Assembly: GCF_002811925.1 (NCBI RefSeq)
Contig: NZ_NPDS01000002.1
Span: 496,001 to 560,000 of the forward strand
DNA from: Leptospira barantonii
GTDB taxonomy: Bacteria > Spirochaetota > Leptospiria > Leptospirales > Leptospiraceae
Length of the DNA stretch: 64,000 nt
Reading direction: 5' to 3'
Part shown: positions 19,462-28,703 of the stretch, one piece after another
Layout of the letters: every line of letters starts with the position of its first letter
Position numbering within the stretch: the stretch's first letter is position 1
Program-made: the position numbers and the translations under genes
The notes under the pieces: generated by a model
What the model was told of the DNA's origin: nothing
Database searches by the model: none
Seen by the model: the letters and a program-made list of their open reading frames with translations, nothing else

Positions 19462-20685
19462 ATGAACGTTCTTTTCTTTTCAGACGAATACATAAAATCA
19501 ACAAAAGGAATGTATCGGGTTTGGAGTTGCCAGGCCCTTGAGTCCAGTGTCCATAATCGTGTAACGATATTATTGAATCGAGAACACTGGGCTTTTCAGG
19601 AAACGAAGGATCTGTTTAGAGGGAATGAGGCCGTAAAGATAGAGAGACTCGATGTTCGACTTCCGGAAGAATGGGTCAACAATGGTTTAGAACCGTTTTC
19701 ATCCAATCTAATCGGAAAAATCGTACGGAAATTTATTTATAACTTAATAACGTTTCTATCAAGTCCGTTTTTCTTGTTCATCCTTGTTCTCAAACTTCGA
19801 AGGATAAATCCGGATGTTCTCTACTGCCATAGCGGTGGATGGCCCGGAGGAAAGCTCAGCCGACTTTTAATGATCGCATCCAAATTGTTGAATATTAAAA
19901 ATCGAATTTTGGTGCTTCATAACTTTCCCGCAATACAAGGCAAGGTCTTAAAATTTCTATATTCTTTCCCGAGGTTCATTCAGGCGAAGATGATGGAATT
20001 CTCCGCAACCGATATCGTTGCAGTTTCCGAAGCGTTGAAAGATGTTTTGGAAGCCGAGGTTTTTGAAAGAAAACTCAAGATGATTTACAACGGCCTTCCC
20101 GTGGATCTTACTTTGGATCAACCCAAGGAAGTAAGTCTTTTAAATTGGAAGCCGAAAGAACAAAGGGTAGTCGGTTTCATCGGTTCTTTGACACCGCCTA
20201 AGGCTCCGCATACTTTGGTGGAAGCTTTCGAGTTCGTAACCGCAAAATGTGAGCTCGCTCTTTTGGGTCCCGGAGATCCCACTTATATCGGTTATTTAAA
20301 GCAGATCTCGTCGACTTATAAAAACCCGGTCAGCTTTTTAGGCTTTCATAACGATGTGAATCAGTTTTTAAAACAAGTGGATTTATTGGTCGTACCTTCT
20401 TCTCATTTTGAAAGTTTCGGAATGGTGATCCTGGAAAGTATGAGAATGAAGAAACCCGTGATCTGTACCGACTTCGGCGGCATGAAAGAAGTTGTTGCGA
20501 ACGGAAAAACGGGAATGGTTGTTCCTGCTAAAAATATAAAAGCGATGGGGAGCGCGATCGATTACTTGCTTAAGAACCCGAAAATAAGTAAAGAGATGGG
20601 TCTTGCCGGTTATAAACGCTTTCTCGAAGAATTTACTTCTTCAAAAATGAATTCTGAATACGAAAAACTTTGTACAATTGTTTAA
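19462..20685 (+). CDS. GT4 family glycosyltransferase
   Basis: A 407-residue retaining glycosyltransferase. The C-terminal half carries VVGFIGSLTPPKAPHTLVEA, PSSHFESFGMVILESM (with the E-x7-E nucleotide-sugar motif) and VPAKN, standard for GT4. A hydrophobic stretch near residues 95-115 may be a membrane-contacting helix. It is the first transferase after the NulO modules and sits 9 bases before rfbF. Donor and acceptor sugars are not readable. Confidence 0.82.
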   Translation: MNVLFFSDEYIKSTKGMYRVWSCQALESSVHNRVTILLNREHWAFQETKDLFRGNEAVKIERLDVRLPEEWVNNGLEPFSSNLIGKIVRKFIYNLITFLSSPFFLFILVLKLRRINPDVLYCHSGGWPGGKLSRLLMIASKLLNIKNRILVLHNFPAIQGKVLKFLYSFPRFIQAKMMEFSATDIVAVSEALKDVLEAEVFERKLKMIYNGLPVDLTLDQPKEVSLLNWKPKEQRVVGFIGSLTPPKAPHTLVEAFEFVTAKCELALLGPGDPTYIGYLKQISSTYKNPVSFLGFHNDVNQFLKQVDLLVVPSSHFESFGMVILESMRMKKPVICTDFGGMKEVVANGKTGMVVPAKNIKAMGSAIDYLLKNPKISKEMGLAGYKRFLEEFTSSKMNSEYEKLCTIV

Positions 20686-20694
20686 GGAAATTGA

Positions 20695-21462
20695 ATGAAA
20701 ACTGTATTACTTTGCGGTGGTTTGGGAACTCGTCTGAGTGAAGAGACGACTGTAAAACCCAAACCAATGGTGGAAATCGCCGGAAAGCCGATTCTTTGGC
20801 ATATAATGAAAATTTACGAACACTACGGTTTCGGAGATTTTATATTAGCTTTAGGTTATAAAGGTGAGGTGATTAAGGATTATTTTTTAAACTATCACGC
20901 AAGAATGAGCGATCTTACCGTTAGCTTGAAATCCGGAGGAGTGGAATACTCGAATCCGACCGCGGAAGATTGGAAAGTTCAGTTGATCGACACCGGAGCT
21001 CTCACGATGACTGGCGGAAGATTGTTGCGCCTAAAGGATCATTTAAAGGAAACCTTTATGGTAACGTATGGAGACGGGGTTTCCAACGTGGACATTCAAA
21101 AACTTTTAAGTTTTCATAAGTCTCATGGAAAACTTGCGACCGTAACGGCAGTTAGACCTCCGGTTCGATTCGGAGAATTATCGATATCGGGCAATCAAGT
21201 CATACGATTTCAAGAAAAACCGCAAGCGGAAGAGGGATGGATCAACGGCGGGTTTTTCGTCTTCGAACCTGAAGTTCTGAATTATATAGCCGATGATACG
21301 GTTATGTTGGAAAGAGTTCCTTTGGAAGCGCTCGCTCAAGCCGGTGAGTTGATGGCTTTTCATCATCACGGTTATTGGCAATGTATGGATACTCTTAGAG
21401 ATAAACAAACGCTGGAAGAGTTGTGGCAACACAATAAAGCTCCTTGGAAATTGAGCCATTGA
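20695..21462 (+). CDS. rfbF: Glucose-1-phosphate cytidylyltransferase
   Basis: Makes CDP-glucose from CTP and glucose-1-phosphate, the first step towards CDP-6-deoxyhexoses. The 255-residue protein has LCGGLGTRLSEET, KPKPMVEIAGKPILWHIM and TYGDGVSNV, all characteristic of RfbF. The length is exact for the family. Its TGA overlaps the ATG of rfbG (TGATG), a tight pair. Confidence 0.93.
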   Translation: MKTVLLCGGLGTRLSEETTVKPKPMVEIAGKPILWHIMKIYEHYGFGDFILALGYKGEVIKDYFLNYHARMSDLTVSLKSGGVEYSNPTAEDWKVQLIDTGALTMTGGRLLRLKDHLKETFMVTYGDGVSNVDIQKLLSFHKSHGKLATVTAVRPPVRFGELSISGNQVIRFQEKPQAEEGWINGGFFVFEPEVLNYIADDTVMLERVPLEALAQAGELMAFHHHGYWQCMDTLRDKQTLEELWQHNKAPWKLSH

Positions 21463-22553
21463 TGTTTCAGAATATATATAAGAATAAAAGAGTTTTTATA
21501 ACCGGACATACCGGATTTAAAGGATCCTGGTTGGCCGTATGGTTGCATTCCTTAGGTGCGGAAGTCGCCGGATTTTCTTTGGACATTCCTACGTCTCCGA
21601 ATCATTTTGAACTGCTCGATCTCGGTAAAAAGATCAAGGATTATCGCGGAGATATCCGAGATCGAAAAGTATTATCGGATGCGATAGACGATTTTAAACC
21701 GCAGATCATATTTCACATGGCCGCTCAAGCTCTTGTAAGAAAATCGTATCAAGATCCGACTTCAACCTTCGAAACGAACGTAATGGGAATGGTAAATCTG
21801 CTCGATATCGTTCGAACCAGAGATTGGGTGGAGGTTGCCGTTTTAATTACAAGCGACAAGGCTTATCGAAACGACGAATGGTGTTGGGGATATCGTGAAA
21901 CGGACGCGTTAGGCGGTCATGATCCTTACAGCGGTTCGAAAAGTTGCGCTGATTTGGTCGCACATTCTTTCTATCATTCTTATTTTAAAGAATCGAAAAC
22001 GAGGATTGCGATTACACGTGCGGGTAACGTAATCGGAGGCGGGGATTGGGCCGCGGATCGAATCGTTCCGGATTGTATTCGCGCCTGGTCCTCCAAGGAA
22101 TCGGTCTCGATTCGAAGTCCGTTGGCAACACGTCCTTGGCAACATGTCTTGGAACCTCTGAGCGGCTATTTATTGTTAGGCGCTAAATTGTACGAAGGTC
22201 AAAAGGATCTAATCGGCGAAGCGTTTAATTTCGGTCCCGATGCGAACGTAAATCAGACCGTTTCGGAATTGTTGGATGCCATGGTGGAAAGATGGCCGGG
22301 AATGAAATGGGGTGTTCCGGAAGGATATGAAGGTGGTGGAAAAGAAGCCAACCTACTTAAACTTTCGTGCGATAAAGTTTTGTTCCATCTTAAATGGCAG
22401 GCCGTCTTGGGTTTTTCGGAAACGGTGGACTTTACGGTGAACTGGTATCGAAACTGGTTGGAAAAAAAAGAAAACGTCTACGACTTCACTCTTTCGCAAA
22501 TCAATTTTTATTGCGAACTCGCATCTAAAAAGAATTACGTCTGGATTCGTTAA
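21462..22553 (+). CDS. rfbG: CDP-glucose 4,6-dehydratase
   Basis: Converts CDP-glucose to CDP-4-keto-6-deoxyglucose. The SDR loop GHTGFKGSW, MAAQALVRKSYQDP, TSDKAY and HDPYSGSKS are hallmarks of RfbG. I choose ATG 21462 (MFQNIYKNKRVF), overlapping the rfbF stop, over a TTG six codons upstream inside rfbF; this gives 363 residues. No RfbH/DdhC 3-dehydratase gene follows, so the pathway probably keeps the C3 hydroxyl. Confidence 0.93.
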   Translation: MFQNIYKNKRVFITGHTGFKGSWLAVWLHSLGAEVAGFSLDIPTSPNHFELLDLGKKIKDYRGDIRDRKVLSDAIDDFKPQIIFHMAAQALVRKSYQDPTSTFETNVMGMVNLLDIVRTRDWVEVAVLITSDKAYRNDEWCWGYRETDALGGHDPYSGSKSCADLVAHSFYHSYFKESKTRIAITRAGNVIGGGDWAADRIVPDCIRAWSSKESVSIRSPLATRPWQHVLEPLSGYLLLGAKLYEGQKDLIGEAFNFGPDANVNQTVSELLDAMVERWPGMKWGVPEGYEGGGKEANLLKLSCDKVLFHLKWQAVLGFSETVDFTVNWYRNWLEKKENVYDFTLSQINFYCELASKKNYVWIR

Positions 22554-22557
22554 GTTT

Positions 22558-23010
22558 ATGGAATCTTTTTTAGAAGGTGTTATCGTAACCTCGCTCAAAG
22601 AAATCTTCGATCCGAAAGGATCGGTCTTACACATGATCCGCGTCGACGATCCCGAATATAAAGGATTCGGAGAATGTTATTTTTCGGAAGTAAGTCCGGG
22701 TGCGATTAAGGCTTGGAAATTACATACGAAACAAACGCAGAATTTTACGGTTCCGGTCGGGAAGATAAAATTAGTTCTTTTTGACGATCGCGAGAATTCC
22801 AGTACGAAAGGAAAGATTCAGGAAATTATTTTAGGAAGACCGGGACATTACCAAAGAGTAAAGATACCGCCTAAAATTTGGTACGGCTTTACATGTGTCT
22901 CCGAAGAAAAAGCTATGATCGCGAATTTTACGGACATACCTCACGATCCGAATGAATCCGAACGATTACCGGAATCGGATCCTCTTGTTCCGTTTACTTG
23001 GAGTTCATGA
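22558..23010 (+). CDS. RmlC-like cupin, putative CDP-sugar epimerase
   Basis: A 150-residue cupin related to dTDP-4-dehydrorhamnose 3,5-epimerases but shorter than classical RmlC (about 185 residues; the true RmlC is at 48320). KAWKLHTKQTQNFTVPVGKIKLVLFDDR aligns with the RmlC core, including the conserved His and Lys; the segment PPKIWYGF matches the usual P-P-G-x-x-H-G-F with differences, notably Tyr in place of His. Placed between rfbG and an SDR, it should epimerise C3 and/or C5 of CDP-4-keto-6-deoxyglucose. The altered histidine motif leaves single-position epimerisation possible. Confidence 0.7.
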   Translation: MESFLEGVIVTSLKEIFDPKGSVLHMIRVDDPEYKGFGECYFSEVSPGAIKAWKLHTKQTQNFTVPVGKIKLVLFDDRENSSTKGKIQEIILGRPGHYQRVKIPPKIWYGFTCVSEEKAMIANFTDIPHDPNESERLPESDPLVPFTWSS

Positions 23011-23954
23011 CTCGAAAAAAAATATTGATCACGGGCGCTTCCGGGCTTTTGGGAGGAAGAATCGCAAAGTATTTCGGAGAGCTGGACGAGTTTGAAATCA
23101 ATTTAGCGACTTCCAAGAAGATAGAATTCCCCGATTCGATTCGATTTGGAAAATTCGTTTCCATCGATTGGAATTCTGGAACCTCTTTAGAAGACGCTTG
23201 TGACGGTGTCGAATTTATCGTTCATTGTGCCGGCATGAATGCTCAGGATGCGACTCGAGATCCGCAAGCGGCGATCGAATTTAACGGGCGAGCAACCGGA
23301 CGTTTGTTGGATGCGGCAATCCGGAAAAAGTCTTCTAAGTTCGTTTACTTTTCGACGGCTCATGTTTATGGAAGTCCGTTAGAAGGCGACATCTCGGAAG
23401 ATTCTCCCTTAACAAATCCTCATCCTTATGCGATGAGTAACTTAGAAGGGGAGAAGGAAGTAAACGATCGAACCGCTTCCGGAAAAATTTCGGGGTTTAA
23501 CATCCGTTTGTCGAACGCTTTCGGTGCTCCGGCAGATCCGAACGTAAATTGTTGGACCCTTCTCGTAAACGATCTATGTAGGCAAGCGGTAACGACGGGG
23601 AGAATGGTATTGAAAACGACCGGTCTGCAAAGAAGGGATTTTATTCCGATCACGGATGTTTGTAACGCCGTATATCATATTTTTAGAATACAATCAAACT
23701 TGAATCCGGTTACGTATAATCTGGGCGGAAATAAGTCTATGACCGTATGGGAAATGGCGAATCTGGTTCGAGAAAGATGCGGTATAATTCTCGGCTTTTT
23801 GCCGATATTGGAAAGAGTGGAACCCGGTGAAAACGAAACATCCGCAGATTTTAATTACGACACCGCAAAACTTCGTTCCACCGGATTTCTGCATTCGAAT
23901 TCTTTCGAATCCGAAATCGACGATCTTATAAAATTTTGTAAACAATCCTTTTAG
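23007..23954 (+). CDS. NAD-dependent sugar epimerase/reductase (SDR)
   Basis: A 315-residue extended SDR: GASGLLGGRIA near the start, VHCAGMNAQDATRDP, STAHVYG and YAMSNLEGE (Tyr-x3-Asn rather than the usual Tyr-x3-Lys). I start at ATG 23007, overlapping the previous stop (ATGA), rather than at TTG 22998. It probably carries out the last step, C4 reduction or epimerisation, of the CDP-6-deoxyhexose branch. The missing catalytic lysine in the YxxxK position may mean a shifted register or an atypical enzyme. Confidence 0.72.
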   Translation: MTRKKILITGASGLLGGRIAKYFGELDEFEINLATSKKIEFPDSIRFGKFVSIDWNSGTSLEDACDGVEFIVHCAGMNAQDATRDPQAAIEFNGRATGRLLDAAIRKKSSKFVYFSTAHVYGSPLEGDISEDSPLTNPHPYAMSNLEGEKEVNDRTASGKISGFNIRLSNAFGAPADPNVNCWTLLVNDLCRQAVTTGRMVLKTTGLQRRDFIPITDVCNAVYHIFRIQSNLNPVTYNLGGNKSMTVWEMANLVRERCGIILGFLPILERVEPGENETSADFNYDTAKLRSTGFLHSNSFESEIDDLIKFCKQSF

Positions 23955-23973
23955 AATTGAAACTTTAACATTC

Positions 23974-24870
23974 ATGACTCCGCTTATTTCCGTCGTTATT
24001 CCCACTTACAATCACGCGCATTTTTTGAAATTATCGCTGGCTTCGGTCATCAATCAAAGTTACTCGAACTGGGAAGCGATCGTTATCGACAATCATTCGG
24101 ACGACGATACGGATAAGGTGGTTGCCTCCTTTCAGGATTCACGAATTCGCTTAACAAAAATAAGAAACAACGGAGTGATATCCGCGTCTCGGAATAAGGG
24201 AATCCAGGAAGCAAAAGGCGACTGGATTTCTTTTTTGGATTCGGATGACCTTTGGTTTTCGGACAAACTGAAGCGAGTTGTCGAAGAGATCGTAAAATCG
24301 GAAAACACGATCGACGTAATTTGCAATGACGAGTATATGGTTCGCCCCGGCGTCGAAGAAAAGTCTAGGTTGGTATACGGGCCGTATGAGGACGACTTCT
24401 ACCGCAAAATGTTATTTTATGGAAATCGACTTTCCACCTCGGCGACCACGATCAAAAGAAAATTCTTAACCGAGAACGCGTTGCTTTTCAGTGAAAATCG
24501 TGAATTCGTAACCGTCGAGGATTACGATATGTGGTTGCGTTTAGCGAACGCAAAGGCGAAGTTTCTTTTCATCCCGGAAACATTAGGCGAATATACGATT
24601 CACGGTTCCAATCAGTCCGCTTCTTTGGACAGACATTTGAGTCATCTTGAAAATCTAATTCGTCATCACGTCTTTTATATTCAGAATTTCGATTTGAATA
24701 AGGAGCGTCTTTGGAAAAAATTTAGAGCGAGATTGACTTTTGATAAGGCGGTTGTGTATCTGCGCGAACGCGGATTTCTTTCCGCATTTCTTCTGATATG
24801 CAAATCCTTTGCGATATCGCCTATCGTGTTTTTTTCCCTCGTCTTCGCCAAATTCAATCGTAAATTCTAA
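23974..24870 (+). CDS. GT2 family glycosyltransferase
   Basis: A 298-residue GT-A fold enzyme with VVIPTYNHAHFL at the N-terminus, DNHSDDDT, SRNKGIQEAKGDWISFLDSDD containing the DxD metal motif, and a TVEDYDMWLRL acceptor-base segment. It is expected to act on the cytoplasmic face in repeat-unit assembly. It follows the CDP-sugar branch and may use its product; this is only positional reasoning. Confidence 0.85.
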   Translation: MTPLISVVIPTYNHAHFLKLSLASVINQSYSNWEAIVIDNHSDDDTDKVVASFQDSRIRLTKIRNNGVISASRNKGIQEAKGDWISFLDSDDLWFSDKLKRVVEEIVKSENTIDVICNDEYMVRPGVEEKSRLVYGPYEDDFYRKMLFYGNRLSTSATTIKRKFLTENALLFSENREFVTVEDYDMWLRLANAKAKFLFIPETLGEYTIHGSNQSASLDRHLSHLENLIRHHVFYIQNFDLNKERLWKKFRARLTFDKAVVYLRERGFLSAFLLICKSFAISPIVFFSLVFAKFNRKF

Positions 24871-24898
24871 ATATCATCGACGTGTATACCTGCGTAAA

Positions 24899-25732
24899 AT
24901 GGAAAACATATTAAAAAAACTCAATCTATCCAAGGACGGAATTTATTCCGCCGAAATTCCTTCCTCCGAACAGCAAATCGAATTGAAGATGAGAAGCGAG
25001 GTCGCTTCGAAAGAATATTCGGATTACTTCGAAGTCATTTCAAAGAATCATTCGATACCGGTTATGGATCGAGAGGTGAAGAATTTCTTGAAGAAGATTC
25101 AACCGAACGGAATCATTTTGGATATCGGCGGCTGTTGGGGATGGCATTGGAGAAACGTTCCGATCGATCGACCCGATGTGAAGGTAATCGTCGTCGATTT
25201 CTTACGCGAAAACCTAAATCATGCGAAGAAATTTTTGGGTGATACGATCGGAAAGCAGGTTTTTCTTCTTCACGCGGATGCGACTTCCTTACCGTTTCAA
25301 GATCTGATCTTTGACGGAGTTTGGACCGTTCAAACGTTTCAGCATATTCCCGATTTTAAGAAGGCATGTAGCGAGGCCTTTCGTGTTTTAAAAAAAGAGG
25401 GAACCTTCATCAATTATTCTTTAAACCTAACTCCATTGAACCGAATTCTTTACTCGTTGCTCGGAAAGAAATTTCATACGGAAGGAAAGTTAGAGGGCAG
25501 TTTCTTATTGAATAAAGCCAACAAAGCCCAGAAGAAAATACTTACGGATCTTTACGGAGAGGGAAACGTAAAAGAAGGATATTCAGAATGTCTTTTTCAT
25601 CCGGATCTTCGACTGACTTTCAGCGGAAGGAAGAATAGCTTCTGGGGAATTTTAGATTATTACTATTCTAAACTTCCCGGTTTGAACGCCTTTTCAGCCA
25701 GACAGAAAAGTTTTACTGCAGTCAAAAAATAA
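24899..25732 (+). CDS. Class I SAM-dependent methyltransferase
   Basis: A 277-residue methyltransferase with GIILDIGGCWGWHWRNV (motif I), VIVVDFLREN and DGVWTVQTFQHIPD, the methyltransferase-11 pattern. I begin at ATG 24899 (MENILKKLNLSKDG); the frame upstream to 24809 overlaps the previous gene and looks non-coding. The target is probably a sugar hydroxyl or amine of the O antigen. Confidence 0.78.
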   Translation: MENILKKLNLSKDGIYSAEIPSSEQQIELKMRSEVASKEYSDYFEVISKNHSIPVMDREVKNFLKKIQPNGIILDIGGCWGWHWRNVPIDRPDVKVIVVDFLRENLNHAKKFLGDTIGKQVFLLHADATSLPFQDLIFDGVWTVQTFQHIPDFKKACSEAFRVLKKEGTFINYSLNLTPLNRILYSLLGKKFHTEGKLEGSFLLNKANKAQKKILTDLYGEGNVKEGYSECLFHPDLRLTFSGRKNSFWGILDYYYSKLPGLNAFSARQKSFTAVKK

Positions 25733-25743
25733 GTTTAGAACGA

Positions 25744-26604
25744 ATGTCATTTCTTCATAACGTTTTAGCGTCTTTTCATTTACCCTTAAAGATATATAAT
25801 TCGATAGGGAAATTCCTGAGGGTCAAAAAGAATTCGGAACTTAGAGTTTTACTATATCATGATATAGCATTGGAGGATCGTTCCCGTTTTCGATCACAAC
25901 TGGAAAAGATCTCCGAGACCTGGCAATTCGTATCACCGCAGGTTTTCGAAGAAATGATCCGTGGGGAACGCGAAATTATCGGAAGAAACGTTTTGCTGAC
26001 CTTTGACGACGGTTATTTATCGAATAGAGTCGTAGCGGAAGAAATCCTCGGGCCGATGAAGATTCAGGCGTTATTCTTTATCATTTCCGATTTCGTAGAC
26101 GTTCAAAACGACGAGCAAAGAAAACAATTCATTTCGAAAAATATATATCCGGACTTTACGCCCGCACAGGTACCCGAGCACTGGATTCCGATGCCTTGGA
26201 AGGATCTTCATTTTTTATTGAAGCAAGGACATTCGATCGGAAGTCATACAAGAACACATGCTAGACTTTCTAAAATCGATTCCTCCGAACGTTTAGAGGA
26301 TGAGATTCTTTCTTCCAAAAAAAAATTAGAACGCGAACTCGGGATTCAACTGAAACATTTCGCCTATACGTTCGGCGACTTGGGAAGTTTTAGTAAGCAG
26401 GCTTTGACGATCGCGAAGGAAAACTACGAATTCGTACATACCGGTTTGAGGGGCGATAATGGAACGTCACCGAGTTGGGCGATTCGAAGAGAGGCTTTTT
26501 CGACTTCGGATTCGGACTCTTTGATGGGCGCTATCATGGAAGGTGGGGCCGATCTTCTTTATAAGAGCAAACTTCGAATTTATGAATCTTGGGGTTCGTT
26601 TTAA
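25744..26604 (+). CDS. Polysaccharide deacetylase (NodB-homology)
   Basis: A 286-residue carbohydrate esterase 4 protein with LLYHDI, the metal-binding TFDDGY and SHTRTHA (His-x3-His) motifs, and a late FAYTFGD segment. No signal peptide is evident, so it may act on lipid-linked intermediates in the cytoplasm. Its TAA overlaps the ATG of the aminotransferase/FemAB fusion, suggesting that N-deacetylation and later N-acylation are linked. Confidence 0.83.
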   Translation: MSFLHNVLASFHLPLKIYNSIGKFLRVKKNSELRVLLYHDIALEDRSRFRSQLEKISETWQFVSPQVFEEMIRGEREIIGRNVLLTFDDGYLSNRVVAEEILGPMKIQALFFIISDFVDVQNDEQRKQFISKNIYPDFTPAQVPEHWIPMPWKDLHFLLKQGHSIGSHTRTHARLSKIDSSERLEDEILSSKKKLERELGIQLKHFAYTFGDLGSFSKQALTIAKENYEFVHTGLRGDNGTSPSWAIRREAFSTSDSDSLMGAIMEGGADLLYKSKLRIYESWGSF

Positions 26605-28697
26605 TGTTCGTATTCGCTCCTCTGCCGAGCTGGAAAAATCTACTTTCAATATTCTTTTTTCGTAATGTAGATCGCGTATTTTTATCCAAAACTTGGACCG
26701 AACCTTCGAACGTTTCTCTATGGTTTTCAAAATCGGCTTGGTCTTTATTCTCCATAGCGACTTGGAAAAAATTTCATTCCGATCCGAATCAAGAAATTAC
26801 TTTTTGGTTTCCGGAGTACTTCTGCAATTCTTCCCTGTTTTTGCTTAGGGAACAAGGAGTTAAGTTCGTCTTTTATCCCATAAAGGAGAATCGAGAACCG
26901 GATTACGCCGTCTGTAAAGAGTTAGCCACAAAACATCCGTTAGACGCCTTTGTTTTAGTTCATTATTTCGGTAAACCCAACGATGCGAATCGCGCTTTCG
27001 AGTTTTGTAAAACGAAGAATGCAGTTTTGATCGAAGACGCGGCCCATGTGTTAAAACCGGTAAAGGGGATCGGAGAGAAGGGAGATTTCGTATTATACAG
27101 TCCTCATAAACATCTTCCCATTCCCGATGGCGCCGTCTTGATCGTGCGTAACTCGGGACCGTCCAATGTCGTTTGGGAAAAAAGGGACGAAGATCAAGTA
27201 AAAAAGTCGGCACAAGAATTCTATCGTGCGAACGGCAACACTCGATTCTTTCTTCTAAAGTGGACGTTAAAACGTTTGCTTCAAAAGCTCGGATTTCGAA
27301 GCCGTATAGATCCTCACTCCGATTTTTTGAACGACGTTTCTACGGAGATCGTTTCATTTCCGTTTCTCTCTTCTTTATCCGGTAAAATGTTAAGCGACAT
27401 CGTTTTGCGATTGGGCGCCGTCGCTAAAAAGAAAATTAGGCTTCGAGAAATTTGGAATGCGATTCTTTCGGATCGATTCGGATTGAACGTGAATCCGGAA
27501 TCCCTGGATAGGAATTGGACTCCCTATTTAGCGGAGTATAGTTTCGACCGGACGGAAGACGCCGAGTCGGCGTTTCGAGCTTTGTTACAAGACGGGATTC
27601 CGGTTTCTACATGGCCGGATCTTCCACCTGAAGTTTTAAAAAATAACGAGAACGGGATCGCTAACGGACAAAGAAGAACCCGATTATTCGTATCGATTCA
27701 TCAATCTTTGTCCGAAAGTAAAATTGCGAATTTATTTTACGGTGAAAAAGATTCTTTGCCAATCGTTTCCGAAGAATTGAACGCGGAGAGTTGGAACGAA
27801 GAATTGAATCGGATCGAACACACGAATCTTTTGCAATCTTGGGAATACGGCGAAGCCAAAAGAATCGGAGAGGGATGGAAGGCAAAACGAATTCTTCTGA
27901 GATCGAACGGAAAAAAAATAGGTTTGGTTCAGATTCTTTTCAAAAGATATCTTAAAATTTTTAACGTTTTTCGAATCAATAGAGGACCGCTTTTTTATCA
28001 GGACGTAAGTGAACGGGAAAAAGAAGCATCGCTTCTTTTTTTATCCGAGTATGCGTCCATCAAAAGAGGATCCGTTTTGTTTTTTAATCCCGAATTGAAT
28101 TTAAACGGAAGAAGTTTGATTTCGATTTATAGAAACGGTTTTGTTAAGCGAAATCAAGTTTCTTGGTCTTCTTCTTATGTGGATCTTTCTTTGGATCAGG
28201 AAAGTTTAAGAAAGATCCTGGACGGGAAATGGAGAAACATGTTGAATGCGGCGGAGAGAAACGAACTCAGTCTGGAAGTAAGCGTTTCGCAGGATGATTT
28301 CCGATGGATGTTGGAAAAATATTCCGAACTTATGCAAACGAAGGATTTCTCCGGTATCGCGGTTTCTTTTCTTCAGAAGATGCGCGATTGTTCATCGGAT
28401 GTTGAAAAACCTCTTCTCCTGGTCGCTTCTCATAGCGGCCGTAGAATCGCTTGTGTCTGTCTAACCTTGTCCAATCGCACCGCTATGTATCTTGTGGGAT
28501 GGAATGGAGAAGAAGGAAGAAGATTGAAAGCGAATCAATTTCTTCTTTGGAACGCAATCGTAGAGTTGAAAGATCGAGGTTATCGTTGGTTCGATTTGGG
28601 CGGTATTGACGAAGAAAACACTTCGACTGTCGCGGAGTTTAAATTGGGAATCAACGGCGCTCGATACGAATTGGCGGGAGAATTTCTCGCTTTCTAG
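26604..28697 (+). CDS. Fusion of a DegT-like PLP aminotransferase and a FemAB/GNAT-like acyltransferase
   Basis: A 697-residue two-domain protein. Residues about 1-375 resemble DegT/DnrJ aminotransferases: VLVHYFGKPND, IEDAAH (143-148) and YSPHKHLPIPDGA, where Lys169 is the likely PLP lysine. Residues about 385-697 resemble FemAB-type and GNAT-6 acyltransferases: LLQSWEYGEAKR, WRNMLNAAERN and RWFDLGGID near the end. I choose ATG 26604 (TAATG with the deacetylase) over TTG 26589. The fusion could form an amino sugar and acylate it in one polypeptide. Whether the PLP half is active is not certain, as its N-terminal part is divergent. Confidence 0.75.
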   Translation: MFVFAPLPSWKNLLSIFFFRNVDRVFLSKTWTEPSNVSLWFSKSAWSLFSIATWKKFHSDPNQEITFWFPEYFCNSSLFLLREQGVKFVFYPIKENREPDYAVCKELATKHPLDAFVLVHYFGKPNDANRAFEFCKTKNAVLIEDAAHVLKPVKGIGEKGDFVLYSPHKHLPIPDGAVLIVRNSGPSNVVWEKRDEDQVKKSAQEFYRANGNTRFFLLKWTLKRLLQKLGFRSRIDPHSDFLNDVSTEIVSFPFLSSLSGKMLSDIVLRLGAVAKKKIRLREIWNAILSDRFGLNVNPESLDRNWTPYLAEYSFDRTEDAESAFRALLQDGIPVSTWPDLPPEVLKNNENGIANGQRRTRLFVSIHQSLSESKIANLFYGEKDSLPIVSEELNAESWNEELNRIEHTNLLQSWEYGEAKRIGEGWKAKRILLRSNGKKIGLVQILFKRYLKIFNVFRINRGPLFYQDVSEREKEASLLFLSEYASIKRGSVLFFNPELNLNGRSLISIYRNGFVKRNQVSWSSSYVDLSLDQESLRKILDGKWRNMLNAAERNELSLEVSVSQDDFRWMLEKYSELMQTKDFSGIAVSFLQKMRDCSSDVEKPLLLVASHSGRRIACVCLTLSNRTAMYLVGWNGEEGRRLKANQFLLWNAIVELKDRGYRWFDLGGIDEENTSTVAEFKLGINGARYELAGEFLAF

Positions 28698-28703
28698 GAT
28701 AGA

